From Piromyces finnis (lineage: Eukaryota; Neocallimastigomycota; Neocallimastigomycetes; Neocallimastigales; Neocallimastigaceae): 64,000 nt of DNA. Below, piece by piece: positions 14,308 to 25,294 of this stretch (the first letter of the stretch is position 1; every line of letters begins with the position of its first letter). The position numbers were made by a program, and so were the translations under genes. The stretch lies in contig MCFH01000042.1 in NCBI GenBank assembly GCA_002104945.1, forward strand, positions 248,001-312,000, read 5' to 3'. The notes under the pieces are model-generated. The model saw only the letters and a list, made by a program, of their open reading frames with translations, had not been told where the DNA came from and ran no database searches.

Positions 14308-14312
<5 letters not shown>
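7664..14312 (+). CDS. Large acidic RRM and RS-domain protein (putative splicing-type RNA-binding factor), five exons
   Basis: Proposed CDS join(7664..9011, 9108..9858, 9973..10983, 11112..11462, 11702..14312), 2023 aa. All junctions are GT...AG and keep one frame; intron 1 has a CTAAT branch-point-like motif at 9089-9093. Residues 1 to about 990 are disordered, Asn/Glu/Asp/Ser-rich. RRM1 is about 995-1075, with RNP2 LYIGNL (997-1002) and RNP1-like CYAFLSYD (1037-1044) rebuilt exactly across intron 3. A second, weaker RRM spans about 1101-1190 (ILLSDL and, across intron 4, KQFLIV). A Met/Pro-rich linker follows, then a long Arg/Ser domain (about 1485-1765) with nine 16-residue repeats, and an acidic Ser/Glu/Asp tail. 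Two RRMs plus an RS domain resemble SR-type splicing factors, but the length and acidic N terminus do not match a specific family I can name. The stop is followed by a run of in-frame TAA codons. Confidence 0.82.
12726..13157 (+). repeat. Nine tandem 48-bp units coding 16-residue RS repeats
   Basis: Units read RSRSFSRGRSFGRNRD alternating with RSRSFSRGRSLSCNSS, so the real period is 96 bp. Later units drift (FGHNNH, FSCSRN, FNRCRD). DNA between units is nearly identical (AGAAGCTTTTCCAGAGGTAG core), which points to recent unequal crossover or slippage within the RS domain. The antisense strand stays open here only because of the repeat composition. Confidence 0.9.
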
Positions 14313-14386
<74 letters not shown>

Positions 14387-14387
14387 T
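14310..14387 (+). repeat. (TAA)n microsatellite starting at the stop codon
   Basis: Some 26 TAA units begin with the stop codon of the RRM/RS gene and stay in its frame, so the gene ends in a series of redundant stops. A 15-nt-class T tract follows at about 14399-14415. Confidence 0.9.
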
Positions 14388-16237
14388 ACCTATTTTCTTT
14401 TTTTTTTTTTTTTTATTTCATATTTTCATATATTATTTTTACAAAAGCAAAAACAGCAAAAAAATTATATATTAAAATTTTTTATCCTATTTAGTTTTTT
14501 TTATTATAAATGAAATAATTTTTAATATCTATTATAATAGCAATTATTAAATATTATATCTATGTCTATATCTATGTATATCTATTATTTTATGTTATGT
14601 ATATTCCTTTTTTTTTTTTATATATATCTTTATTTTTTCTTTTCATACTTATCTATTAGGAAAAAAAAATTTTTTTTCTCCTTTCATTATTTTATAGTAT
14701 CTGTACTTTTAATAATTATTATGCTAATAAAAAAAATAACATATTATTTAAAAAAAAAAAAAAAACAACAACAACACCTTATAATAATTAAAATTGTTAT
14801 TCATTTTATATTATGATGTTAAAAAAGTTATAATATTAATGAATAGAATAAAATATAGATGATATAAAATCTCTTATTGTCATCATTACATTAATTCACC
14901 TATTTTTTTCTCAATTCAAAAATTATTATTATTTAAAGTTTATATTTGTTTCATAAATGATATTTATTATAGACTGATTAAGTGGATTAACTTTATCAAA
15001 ATTAAGCCATAATAACAACGATATTTCATACGCCACAATCACATTTTTATTATTAAGTGACTCGTTGAATTCCATGCACATTTAAGTAGTTAACTTTTAT
15101 TTGAGTAATCATTAACTATTATATATAGCAATATAAAAAGAAATGCAACTTTTATTGCTTAATTTATAGATTCTTATTGCTTTTTTTTTTTTTTTTTAAA
15201 TATTTTATTTTATTCTATTAAATTATAATATATAGATAGAATATTTCACTCTAAATCTAATATATTTTTAATTATATTAAATAAATAAAATTTCACATGA
15301 AAAAAATTAATTAGTTAATTATTATTATTTAGGAATAAGATACACAAAAACACAAAAACGTCATCACATCAAAATATTCTTATTTAAACTGCCTTTTTAA
15401 TTATGTATGATTACTTTTTGTTATTAGTAAGGAACAATAACATTGATATTATCTTTTATAATTATTTTATAAAATAGTAATAAATTGAAGATAGAGTAAA
15501 TATATATATATAATAGACTATTATCATTGTAGAATATTATTTCAATATGATGTTTTAATAATTTACCTTTTATTTTACTTTTTCAATTAGTAAGATGTTA
15601 ATTTAATCCTATATATGCCAAAGTCGTTCCAGTTTTTATCCTGGTTGTTAAGGCGTTTCCTTAGCATACATAAGGCTTCTGGTTCGACCCCGCAGATGTC
15701 AGTGCCACTGGGTTTGCCATGGGTTGGGTTATGATATTCAGGTAAGTATAAATGAACTTTCTAATTTACTACTATGATGATAACACTCGTCTAGCCGGCC
15801 TGAGAGGGTCTAGTGTACATGGTACATTCCAAATTAGAACTTAATAAGTGGTGACTTAGGCTATGCCAAAAACACATAATATTCCTTAATTAATTTAAGT
15901 GTAAACATTAGGGGGCGGTTGACACGTGATCAAATTCTCTATAAGAGGCTTAGCATTGTAGTTGTGAAATATCGTACAACGACATGCATCTAATGTACAT
16001 GGATTAAGTGAGCGTCGAAGCTGAAGAAACAGTATGACAGACCAGGAGGGTCACAACCACCTAGCAATAGGAATGAGCTAACGTTTCTCTAAGAACCACC
16101 ATTGGAGCTAACTCTGATCGATGGGAGAAATGCACTCGGAAGTTAAAAAAAAAATATATATATATATATATATATGCCAAAATACATATTTATCCAAAAA
16201 AAATAAAGTTTTCTAGTTTTGTGAATTGAGCAGTTTC

Positions 16238-16273
<36 letters not shown>

Positions 16274-17876
16274 AAATTTAATAAATGAAAAATGATTATT
16301 TAAAAAAGTTAGTATTATATATATTAAAGTTTATTTCTTTATAAAATGTGTATACCATAAAAATTTTTTATAATAATAATAATAATAAAAAGAAAAAGAA
16401 AATTGGTATTAAAAGAGTGATGCAATAAGTAAAATATAATAAATATAGATTGATTAGTTTATAAAAGTTTTTTCTTTTCTTTTTTTATAATTTAACTATA
16501 TATATATATATATATTTTTTTGTAAAAATTATTCATTCAAATCTTTTTTAATTTCTTTTAATATTATGCATAAATTCAATAAAACTTTTAAATAGGTTTA
16601 TTAATATTATAAATAAATTAATATTAAATGAAATTATCCAAAATTTAATTTCATAATTTAAAATAATAATATTTTATATATTAAAAAATATTTAATTTTT
16701 TTTTTTTTTGTTTGTAGGGTCTTTATAAAAAAAGTTAGTCTCTCACTACCACCACTATTTATGATATGCGTTTTTACAATTTAAACGAATAAACATAAAA
16801 TAAATTAACAACAAATTAGAAAAAAAAAATAATTAATTTTATTTTTCTCCATTGTTAATATGTTAATGTATTAAAATAAAAATATTGCTATTTCAAATAT
16901 ATATATAAATTAGTATTTATCCTTTTTTTTATTTTAATAATTTACATAGTTATTATCTGTATAAAAATAAAAATATCTATAATAATGTTATACTCGATTT
17001 AAAAGAAATACTTTAATATTTATATATTGCAATTATATTTGTTTTTAAAACTAAATACTACATATAATTTTATTCATTATCTTATATTCAAGTATTATGC
17101 CATTTTAGAATTTTTATATTATCTTTAGATATTAAAAAAGCAAGCAAGCAAACGAACAAAAAGCAAGCAAACAAAATAAATAAATAATAAATGTTTTTTT
17201 ATGTCTTTTTTTTTTAAAGAGAAAAAAAAGAAAATACACTAAAAAACAACATTAATAATAACTAATATAGAAGAATATAACTCAATTGTACTATATTTCA
17301 ACTTTTTTTTTTTAATAAATTAAAAATTGTTAACAATACTATAAGTAAATTTAATGACTAATAGTATTGCACAAGACATTTATATTCGTTTAATTAATAA
17401 TAATACAATAGATATAAAAGTTTTGTCATATAATATTTAGCGTTTTCAGATTTTTTTAATTACAGTATTTTTTTTAATTAATAAATATCACATATAAATA
17501 TTTACATATTTTTAAATAAACTAATAAATACTTATTTAAAGATAATAATTTTAATCTCATTATGATAATATAGCAGACTAAATTATTTATTTATGTAAAC
17601 AAATTCTCTATTTTTTTTTATTGAATATATTGCTATTATCATTAACTTTTAAAATATCGAATTTTGCATAATAAATCTCTATTTTGTTGTAATTTCAACG
17701 AAAAAGCAAAACTAAATAAAACAACTACCTTTCTTCTTCTTTTTCTTTTCTTTCTTTCTTTTTTTTTTTTTTTTAAAAAAAAGAAAAAATAGTAATAATA
17801 TCATTATTAATATATAGATAAAAAATAATTATAAAAAAAGAGTTAATACTAAGAAAGTACAAAAATTTTTTGCGAT
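14388..17876. other. Gene-free spacer holding a SINE
   Basis: About 3.5 kb between the RRM/RS gene and the RhoGEF gene. Apart from the SINE at 15610-16181 it is A/T runs, (TA)n and T tracts. The T tract and A tract at about 17760-17788 lie roughly 100 nt before the next ATG and probably mark the promoter region. Confidence 0.7.
15610..16181 (+). mobile_element. tRNA-derived SINE with 13-bp target-site duplication
   Basis: The element is 15623-16168, flanked by TATATATGCCAAA at 15610-15622 and again at 16169-16181. Its 5' part resembles a type II (Ser/Leu) tRNA: TGGTTGTTAAGGCG (box A region, 15642-15655) and GGTTCGACCCC (box B, 15681-15691), spaced as in tRNA genes. A body of about 450 bp without recognised coding follows, then an A run merging with (TA)n as the tail. 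It is much richer in G/C than the surroundings. I saw no TTTT between box A and the tail, as a Pol III transcript of this length needs; the only T run (TTTTT at 15633-15637) lies before box A. The tRNA head is too degenerate to be a working tRNA. Movement would need a LINE reverse transcriptase, and none is in the window. Confidence 0.85.
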
Positions 17877-19860
17877 ATGGATAAACCTATATCCTCTGCT
17901 GAATTAGATATCAAGAAAAACGAGCTTGCAGCAATAATTTTTTCTGCTCAAAATGCTGATAATGCTGATAAAAAAGAAGTAGGTATAACTCATATAGAAG
18001 CATAATAGTCATTATTAGAGAAAATTAATAAAGTTTCAATTTATAAATAAACATATATATATGTATATTTAATATTGTTATTGATAGGATGCTTATGCTC
18101 AATATATTAATTGTTTAATTGTCATTTCTAATCAATTATTAGAACTAAAATTGGAAAGTAAGTAAAACAAGAAATTATTGTTATAAAAAGTATATTTTAT
18201 ATCATCAAATGGTATTATTAATATAATATATCTATAAATATTATCATTATTATTTTATTAGATTTTACTATAGAAATTTCAAATTATGTGTCGTCAATTC
18301 TTCATTTACTTGAACGTTGTTGTGGTAGATTGAAATCAATATCAAGTACTTATAAACCAAGTAAGGGTTTAGTAAATTCAAAGATTGGTGATCTACCTGA
18401 TACCACAAACATTTTACCAGACAAATCGTTAACTAGTGATGTTCAAGAAGGTCAAACAACACTATTAAAAAAACCATTCTCATTTTTTCAAAAAAATCAG
18501 GTTATTCGACGTAACACAGTAGATCCTATGAGCAATTATATAAATAAAAAACCTTTTAAGTTTATGAAAAGTTATTCTGTTCATGAAATACACTATGGTC
18601 GTATTCCAAATGATGATGAAAATTCATTAGAATTACCAATGGATATTAGCCATACAATTAGTGGTGGAGGGGTAGAAGAAGAGGATGATATTGAGGGCAA
18701 TACAAATCAACATAATGATAATAATAAACTTGGAGATAATTTAAACGAATATGATATTAAACTTAGTGAAAGTCCTAAGGGAGAAGAAAAGAAATCAACC
18801 AGAGTATCAAATCAATATATATTTAGTAGTGATTCTGAAGATTCTATTGACGATGAAGATTTCTATAGTGATTTTAGTAGTATTGATTATAATGAAATTG
18901 GTATCGAGAGTACTGATGCAAAACCAAATAAAACTCAAGAAAACAATACAAATATAAATGTTGGCGTAAATAAAGATAAAAACAGTTCGAATAATCAATA
19001 TTATTTACCACCACCACTACCTTATGCAAATAACAATGACAAAGATGAAAATAATCAAGCTGTACATTCAAATGGACAAATAAATAATGAACCAACTCTT
19101 TCTCTTGGTTTTGAATCAGCAACAAGAATTAATCATACTTTTAGCCAAAATAGTTATGAAAGTCAAGCTAGTAATACAAGTCATAATAGCTATAAAAGTC
19201 AAATTAGTAGTACAAGTCAAAAAAGTAATGGTAATTACAATCAAAATAATCAAATAAATTATAATCATAGTCAAAATATTAATGAAATGAATTCACCTTC
19301 TTTGCCCTCCCATAACCAAAGTATTTCTAGTGTAAATAGAATTAACAGTCAAAACAGTAATTATTGTTCTAATAGTAACTTTAGTAATAATAGTGTGAGT
19401 CATGAAACATATATTCCTATGCCAAGACCATCTTCAATATGTAGTAATCATAGTATAAGTAGCAGTCATAATAATTATGGCGATAATAATTATAATAATA
19501 ATGACTATAATAGCTATAATAACAATTACAACAACAATAATGACAATAGCAACAACTATAATACTATTGCTAAATTAAATAGTTCTAAAAAAAGAAATAC
19601 ATTATCTATAATTGAATTAAAAAACCAAGGAATGTATAACAACAATAATGATAATAGAATTTTCCATCATTCACAAACTACAAGTGGTTATTCTATGCCA
19701 ATACCTAAAGCTAATGTTAAAAGAATAAGTACTATTGCTCAAACAAATAATATATCAAATCTAGATAATAGTTATCAGAATTTCTCATCATCTCCAAATC
19801 GTATATTAGATAATAGTAATAATACTAGTTTTATTAATAGCATTAACCACAATAATAGCT

Positions 19861-19952
<92 letters not shown>

Positions 19953-22900
19953 TATAATGGTAATAACAACAATAGCTACAATAATAACCATAACAATTTC
20001 AACAACAATAATAAACATAGTATTTCAATAAATAGTCATAATCAAAGCCATGATGGTTTCTCAAATATACCACATACTATTGTTAGTTCTTCCACTATTT
20101 CAAGTAGTAAAACAAATAGTACAATTCATAGTAGTAATAGTAATTATAGTAACAATAACAATGGTGATTACAAGAATTACATTAACAACAACAATAATAA
20201 CGATTATAATAATATGCCAGATAAAAGTAATTCACAAATAAGCTATAACAATATTACGAATAACATATCTCCGCATAATAATACACCTGGCTATGCTATG
20301 CCATCACCAACACAAAGTAACTCTGTAACATTACACATTAATATGAATCAAAGTTATAATAATCAATTATTACAACCTGAAATTAGCCATAATCCAGACG
20401 TTAGTATTTACGATAATTCTGAATCCTATGATCTATCTATGGCAGAGAAAAGTAGGTTTGATATTAATCCTAATGGTCCAAGTAATGGTATTAAAATACC
20501 GATGCCATTACCTGTTATTAATGTCAATGAAGTACCTATGCCATCGTACACCTCTTCTCCATTAATTATTCAAGCTCAACAAAGAAATCACCAAATATGG
20601 CAAAATTATCAACAAATTCAAAATAATGGTATTCCTGTTTCATCAGCCTTGACTCTTTCATTACTTCGATTAATGACTGAGAACTTAACTGTTGCTCGTA
20701 AAAATTCATCTACAATTACTGAAAAGAAGTTAAACGAAAGAAAGGAAAGCCAATTTACGATTTTTGAAATAGCCAATTTACCAATAAATGATGAAATACC
20801 TCAACAACATAAAAAGCATGAAGAAGCGGAAGAGGCAGAAAAAATTGAAGTCTTAGAATATTTAGAGGATACTTCAATCATGAATGATGATATGCCTCAA
20901 GGTAAAATTGAATCAAATGGTGAAGAAGAATTTATTTCAAAAGTGTCATCGATAAAAAAGAGTGGATCCAAACTTCTTATCATTGATGGATTAATCAAAG
21001 AATTATATGATACTGAATGCAGCTATATAGATAATTTAAATGTTATGGTGGATATCATTAAAGCTCGTCTTTTAAAAAAGAATATTATTCCGGTAAAGGC
21101 TGTTGAAGTCATATTCTTTGGTTTAATGGAAATCAGAGATTTCAGTATCAAATTAAGGGATAGTATTCATGAAGCCTCCGCCACTAGTATTGATAATAAA
21201 GTTAATGCCATTAGTGAAGTTTTCCTGAGATATGTTGGTGATTTTAATTGTTATGTTAACTTTGTATCGAATTATTCCAAAGCATCCATTACTATCAAAT
21301 CCTATGAAAAATCTTCGACTTTATTTGCTGAATTTCTTCATTCCATCCCAAAAATGGAAGAATGTAAGCGTCAAGACATTAATAGTTTCTTTATTATGCC
21401 AATTCAACATGCTATGCGTTATTCTTTGTTACTATCCGAATTGAACAAGAAAAATCCAGAAAATGAAGGACTTGAAGCCGCCATGAACTTTATGAAGGAA
21501 ATGGCTGAAACACTTAATCAAGTAAAACGTCAAGAAGAAGAAATTAATGGCGTTTATACGATTTTTAATGAAACCTTGTATTGTCCAAGAATTCTTATTA
21601 AGAATTCGGAATCTGAGCCTAAACGTTTAATTGAAACCTATCATGGTATTATCTTTAGACGTACCTCAGCAAGTATTCATGTGATGAATGATTCTGTTTT
21701 AATTACTAAAAATAGAAAAGCTAATATTAAATATAAATATAAATTCCAATTCTTTATTGAGTATTCGTCTATCGTAGTTCGTAAGAGTAAGTCTTTTTTT
21801 TTTTTTTTTTTAAATATTGATTTAGTATATCTGTAATTATAATTATTAAAATTAAGAAGTGGTGTAAAGCATAAAAAATTAATCGATGGAATCAATAGAT
21901 ATTTAAAGAATGTTTCTGCCATAAAACTATAATAATTAATAATTAAATAATAATAAAATTATTAATAATAGAATAGTCATAGTTATATACAGTCAAAAAA
22001 CAATAATAATATAATTTATAAATAATAATTTAATAGTCAGATCATAAGCATAATTATAATCATAATCATAATAATAATCATAATCATAATCATAGTAATA
22101 ATTTATAATATATTATGGTATATTCAAGAAAAGACATATAGACATATAGTAATAATTTATAATATATTATGGTATATTCAAGAAAAAACATATAGTAATA
22201 ATTTATAATATATTATGGTATATTCAAAAAAAGACATATAGTAATAATTTATAATATATTATGGTATATTCAAGAAAAGACATATTATTATTTGGTAGTT
22301 AATGGCAACATAATAACACCTTTAAAAACTAGTCATTCCATAGAATTTCATTTATTTTTTCATTAAAAAAGAAAGACAATTTAATTTAATTTATTTATTA
22401 ATGAGTAAAAAGAAGATTAAAGTTTTATGGGATTAAATTTAAAATTAATACCAAATTAATAAACAAATCTTAATTATTCACATTCATTATATCCTTTTTT
22501 TTTTTAGGTAATAAATCAGACACCAATTTAGCCTTCTTTATTAAAAATAATAATCCAAATAATTTTGTTTCAAAATCTAGTAATTTATTAGCAAAGACAA
22601 GTCAACGTATTACAAATCTTCACCTTAAAAAAGGTGTAAAGGGAGAAGCATTAGTTTGCATTGTAAAATTAAATAGTAGTAAAGACGCGGATGAATTGTT
22701 AAATCTTATAAAGGAACTCTCAGAAAAATTTGTCAATGAGGGAGAAGAAAAGAATAGAAGTAATAGTCAACAACTACAAGAAGTATCCTATTTCAATGAA
22801 ACAAGTTCTATGTTTAATAATTCAATGGAAAATTCTACTACGTTTGATCAAAGTTCCATTTTAAATTCGTCTCGCTCAACTCATTCGACACAATCACGAA

Positions 22901-22998
22901 GTATTTCTGATAGACTCTACGATCATTCATTTGATCCTTCAAAATCGTATGATATGGAGGATGAAGAAGAAGAATACGATGAAAATGATTATTATTAA
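17877..22998 (+). CDS. Rho guanine-nucleotide exchange factor (DH-PH), possible N-terminal MIT domain
   Basis: Proposed CDS join(17877..17978, 18088..18157, 18262..21786, 22508..22998), 1395 aa, all GT...AG and in frame. The first two exons rebuild a helical stretch (ELAAIIFSAQNADNADKKE, then DAYAQYINCLIVISNQLLEL) that resembles a MIT domain; this is tentative. Residues about 130-800 are Asn/Ser-rich and disordered, including a run of about 30 Asn. The DH domain (about 960-1150) contains MPIQHAMRYSLLLSEL, the conserved helix that in RhoGEFs contacts the GTPase. A PH domain (about 1160-1305) follows, interrupted by intron 3, and ends in the usual helix (DADELLNLIKELSEKF). The acidic tail ends EEEEYDENDYY. 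Known role of DH-PH proteins: loading GTP on Rho/Cdc42 at membranes for polarity and cytokinesis. The target GTPase cannot be told. Confidence 0.88.
22094..22285. repeat. Four-copy minisatellite (about 46-54 bp) inside RhoGEF intron 3
   Basis: Four near-identical copies of AGTAATAATTTATAATATAT followed by TATGGTATATTCAAGAAAA start at about 22094, 22148, 22195 and 22240. Copies differ by the spacer (one has a doubled ACATATAG) and single bases. Upstream, 22044-22092 has (CATAAT)n-like repeats. Intron 3 (721 nt) is far longer than the other introns of this gene (about 100 nt) because of these repeats. Confidence 0.88.
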
Positions 22999-23200
22999 GA
23001 CTCTATCTTAATGTAAAATAGAGATATTTAATGATAGTGATATTTTTATACACTCTAAATAAAATCTAAATAAATAAAATAAAATACAATAAATACAAAT
23101 CAAATTTATCTTAGTATTAAAAAAATAGTTATGAATATAAAGAAAATAAGCCATATAAAAAAGCTTAAAAATCAAATTTAAAATAGAATAAAAAAGTTAA

Positions 23201-23235
<35 letters not shown>

Positions 23236-23240
23236 ATGTA

Positions 23241-23271
<31 letters not shown>

Positions 23272-23312
23272 ATGTATAAATAAATAAATAAATAAATAAA
23301 TTAATTGATCAA

Positions 23313-23387
<75 letters not shown>

Positions 23388-23596
23388 ATTTAATTAAAAA
23401 AAATTATTGAAAAATTAATTATTTTTTAAATATTTTTTTAAAAAAAAACAAATAATTTAGAATTTAATTTAAAACCTTATTAAATAAAAATTAAATTTAA
23501 AAATTGGTCATTCAATGTCCAATGGGTTATTTATTATGTCCATTTTTTTTTGTATAAATATTAAAAATACGTCCGTTATATTTCTCGATTTTATGT
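22999..23596. repeat. Spacer dominated by (TAAA)n tetranucleotide arrays
   Basis: The RhoGEF to RING spacer contains (TAAA)n from about 23198 to 23389, interrupted by TGTATAAAT variants and one TTAATTGATCAAT. The remaining 200 bp before the RING gene hold its promoter. No gene was seen. Confidence 0.85.
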
Positions 23597-25294
23597 ATGA
23601 AGAATTTAATGATAGAAATGGAACCAATTAAATGTAGGGATGTAAAGGTTGACCTGGACAATAAAGAGATTAATAATATTTCAACAAAGGAGGAGAACAT
23701 GAGAAGGAAGGAAGGTATTAATGATTTTAGGAGTTATCCAATGTTAAATAATGAAGAGAAGATGAAGAATAAATCAATTTATACTATTCATCATCATCAT
23801 CATCATGTTTATATTTGTCCCAGTCCATTAACATCATTGTTTGACCTAAGAGTACCTAATCCGTTAATACATAATAATAATTTATTGTCTTTGTCTAATT
23901 CAATATTACCTAATTCTTTTTCTTTAGCTTCATCACCTATTCTACCTTTATCAAATAATATGTCATTGTTATCAAATAATTATCATTTTCAATTAAATTC
24001 TTTACCACTGTCAAATAATATAAATAGTGTAATGGCAACTTCTCTATCGTCATCGCTGTTAAACTCTACACCCACTTTATCTACATTAAAGTCAGATTTA
24101 TCACCTTCAATGCATGAAAATATACACTCATCAACAAATTCTAATTCTTTTTCTTTATCGTTGAATTCTTCATATACCTCAACTGGTAACTTATCAAATA
24201 CTACACCTTTACCGTTGAATTCATTACTTTCATCAAGTACTCCAACATCATCATTAAATAAACCATCTCCATTGAGTATTACAACTTCAAGTACTTTTAC
24301 TTCATCAGATTCATTAAATAATGTAAACTCATCAAGTAATCCTACTTCATCAAATTCATTAAATAATAATGTAATCCCATCAAGTACTTTTACTTCATCA
24401 GATTCATTAAATAATGTAAACTCATCAAGTAATCCTACTTCATCAAGTCCATTAAATAATAATGTAAACTCATCAAGTAATCCTACTTCATCAAGTTCAT
24501 TAAATAATAATGTAAACTCATCAAGTAATCCTACTTCATCAAGGTCATTAAATAATAATGTAAACTCATCAAGTAATCCTACTTCATCAAGTATTTTTAC
24601 TCCACTGAATTCTTTGATTTCGTCAACTCCATTATCAAATACAATATTACCTTTACCATTAGATATTTTATCTACATCATTGAATTTCTCATCTCTATCC
24701 AATACATTATCACCTGTGGATAATAATAAAATCAATAATATGGATGTAAATAATATGCTTAATTATAATAAACGGAACATTTTAAATATTAGCAACAACA
24801 ATAATATTATTAGAAATGATACCCAAAATAACATAATTAATAATACTATCGAAAATGAAAACCTTTTAAATATAAAAGATAATGAATGTACATCTTCATC
24901 TTCAAATTATACCATAAGTTTTAATAGAAAGAAAAGAAAACAAGAAGATAAAGATGGTCAATTAGTTAATAACAATAATAATTCTATAATAAATGAAACA
25001 AATAATAGTCATGAAGATTACCGTAAGAAAAGAAAATTGTTAAAAGGAAAGGCTCCTGAATTTGATAAAGAAACAAAAAAACATGAAGAAGAAAATACAA
25101 AGAAAATAGAGATTCGTTGTTGCGTTTGCTATGAAGAACCAATAATAGATAAAAAGTATTTTAATACATGTTGTGGTCATTTTTTCTGTGAAACCTGTTT
25201 AGATGCTTGTATAAAGAGGAAAAAAGAATGTCCTATGTGTAGATTTTCATTTAGAAATAAGAGAAATTTTAAATATAGAATATATTTTAGTTAA
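23597..25294 (+). CDS. C-terminal RING-finger protein (putative E3 ubiquitin ligase), paralogue 1
   Basis: A 565-aa single-exon protein. Residues 508-548 form a C3HC4 RING: C-x2-C (CCVC), TCCGHFFC giving the C-x-H-x2-C core, C-x2-C (CETC) and CPMC. RING domains bind E2 enzymes, so a ubiquitin ligase is the likely role. Residues 1-500 are low-complexity Ser/Asn/Leu/Thr, with HHHHHH near residue 66 and 16-residue tandem repeats. A basic patch (KKRKLLKGK) before the RING may be a nuclear signal. The last 17 residues (FRNKRNFKYRIYFS) are shared with the gene at 28272, which however has an intron inside the RING. An out-of-frame ATG at 23593 overlaps the assigned start, so initiation at Met5 or Met8 is possible. 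The substrate is unknown. Confidence 0.88.
   Translation: MKNLMIEMEPIKCRDVKVDLDNKEINNISTKEENMRRKEGINDFRSYPMLNNEEKMKNKSIYTIHHHHHHVYICPSPLTSLFDLRVPNPLIHNNNLLSLSNSILPNSFSLASSPILPLSNNMSLLSNNYHFQLNSLPLSNNINSVMATSLSSSLLNSTPTLSTLKSDLSPSMHENIHSSTNSNSFSLSLNSSYTSTGNLSNTTPLPLNSLLSSSTPTSSLNKPSPLSITTSSTFTSSDSLNNVNSSSNPTSSNSLNNNVIPSSTFTSSDSLNNVNSSSNPTSSSPLNNNVNSSSNPTSSSSLNNNVNSSSNPTSSRSLNNNVNSSSNPTSSSIFTPLNSLISSTPLSNTILPLPLDILSTSLNFSSLSNTLSPVDNNKINNMDVNNMLNYNKRNILNISNNNNIIRNDTQNNIINNTIENENLLNIKDNECTSSSSNYTISFNRKKRKQEDKDGQLVNNNNNSIINETNNSHEDYRKKRKLLKGKAPEFDKETKKHEEENTKKIEIRCCVCYEEPIIDKKYFNTCCGHFFCETCLDACIKRKKECPMCRFSFRNKRNFKYRIYFS
24290..24600 (+). repeat. 48-bp tandem repeats coding Ser/Asn/Thr 16-mers in RING paralogue 1
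   Basis: The unit is NVNSSSNPTSSSSLNN, with about six copies; early copies carry the variant PSSTFTSSDSLNN. DNA of the later copies is almost identical, suggesting recent expansion. It lies in the disordered region, far from the RING. Confidence 0.88.

Noticed and set aside
14275-14816. Two ORFs after the RRM/RS gene
   Set aside because: Poly-Asn and Phe/Tyr translations from TAA repeat and T tracts.
15642-15691. Functional tRNA gene
   Set aside because: Box A and B are present, but the acceptor stem does not pair and the sequence continues into a 450-bp body with tail and target-site duplication: a SINE head.
18288-18300. Start of the RhoGEF at 18288
   Set aside because: That codon is GTG, and the frame continues upstream through two short exons to an ATG at 17877.
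23198-23389. CRISPR-like array
   Set aside because: Plain TAAA repeat with small variants, no unique spacers, and the genome is eukaryotic.
23989-24735. 248-codon antisense ORF
   Set aside because: Lies fully over the tandem repeats of RING 1; open only because the repeat lacks antisense stops in one frame.
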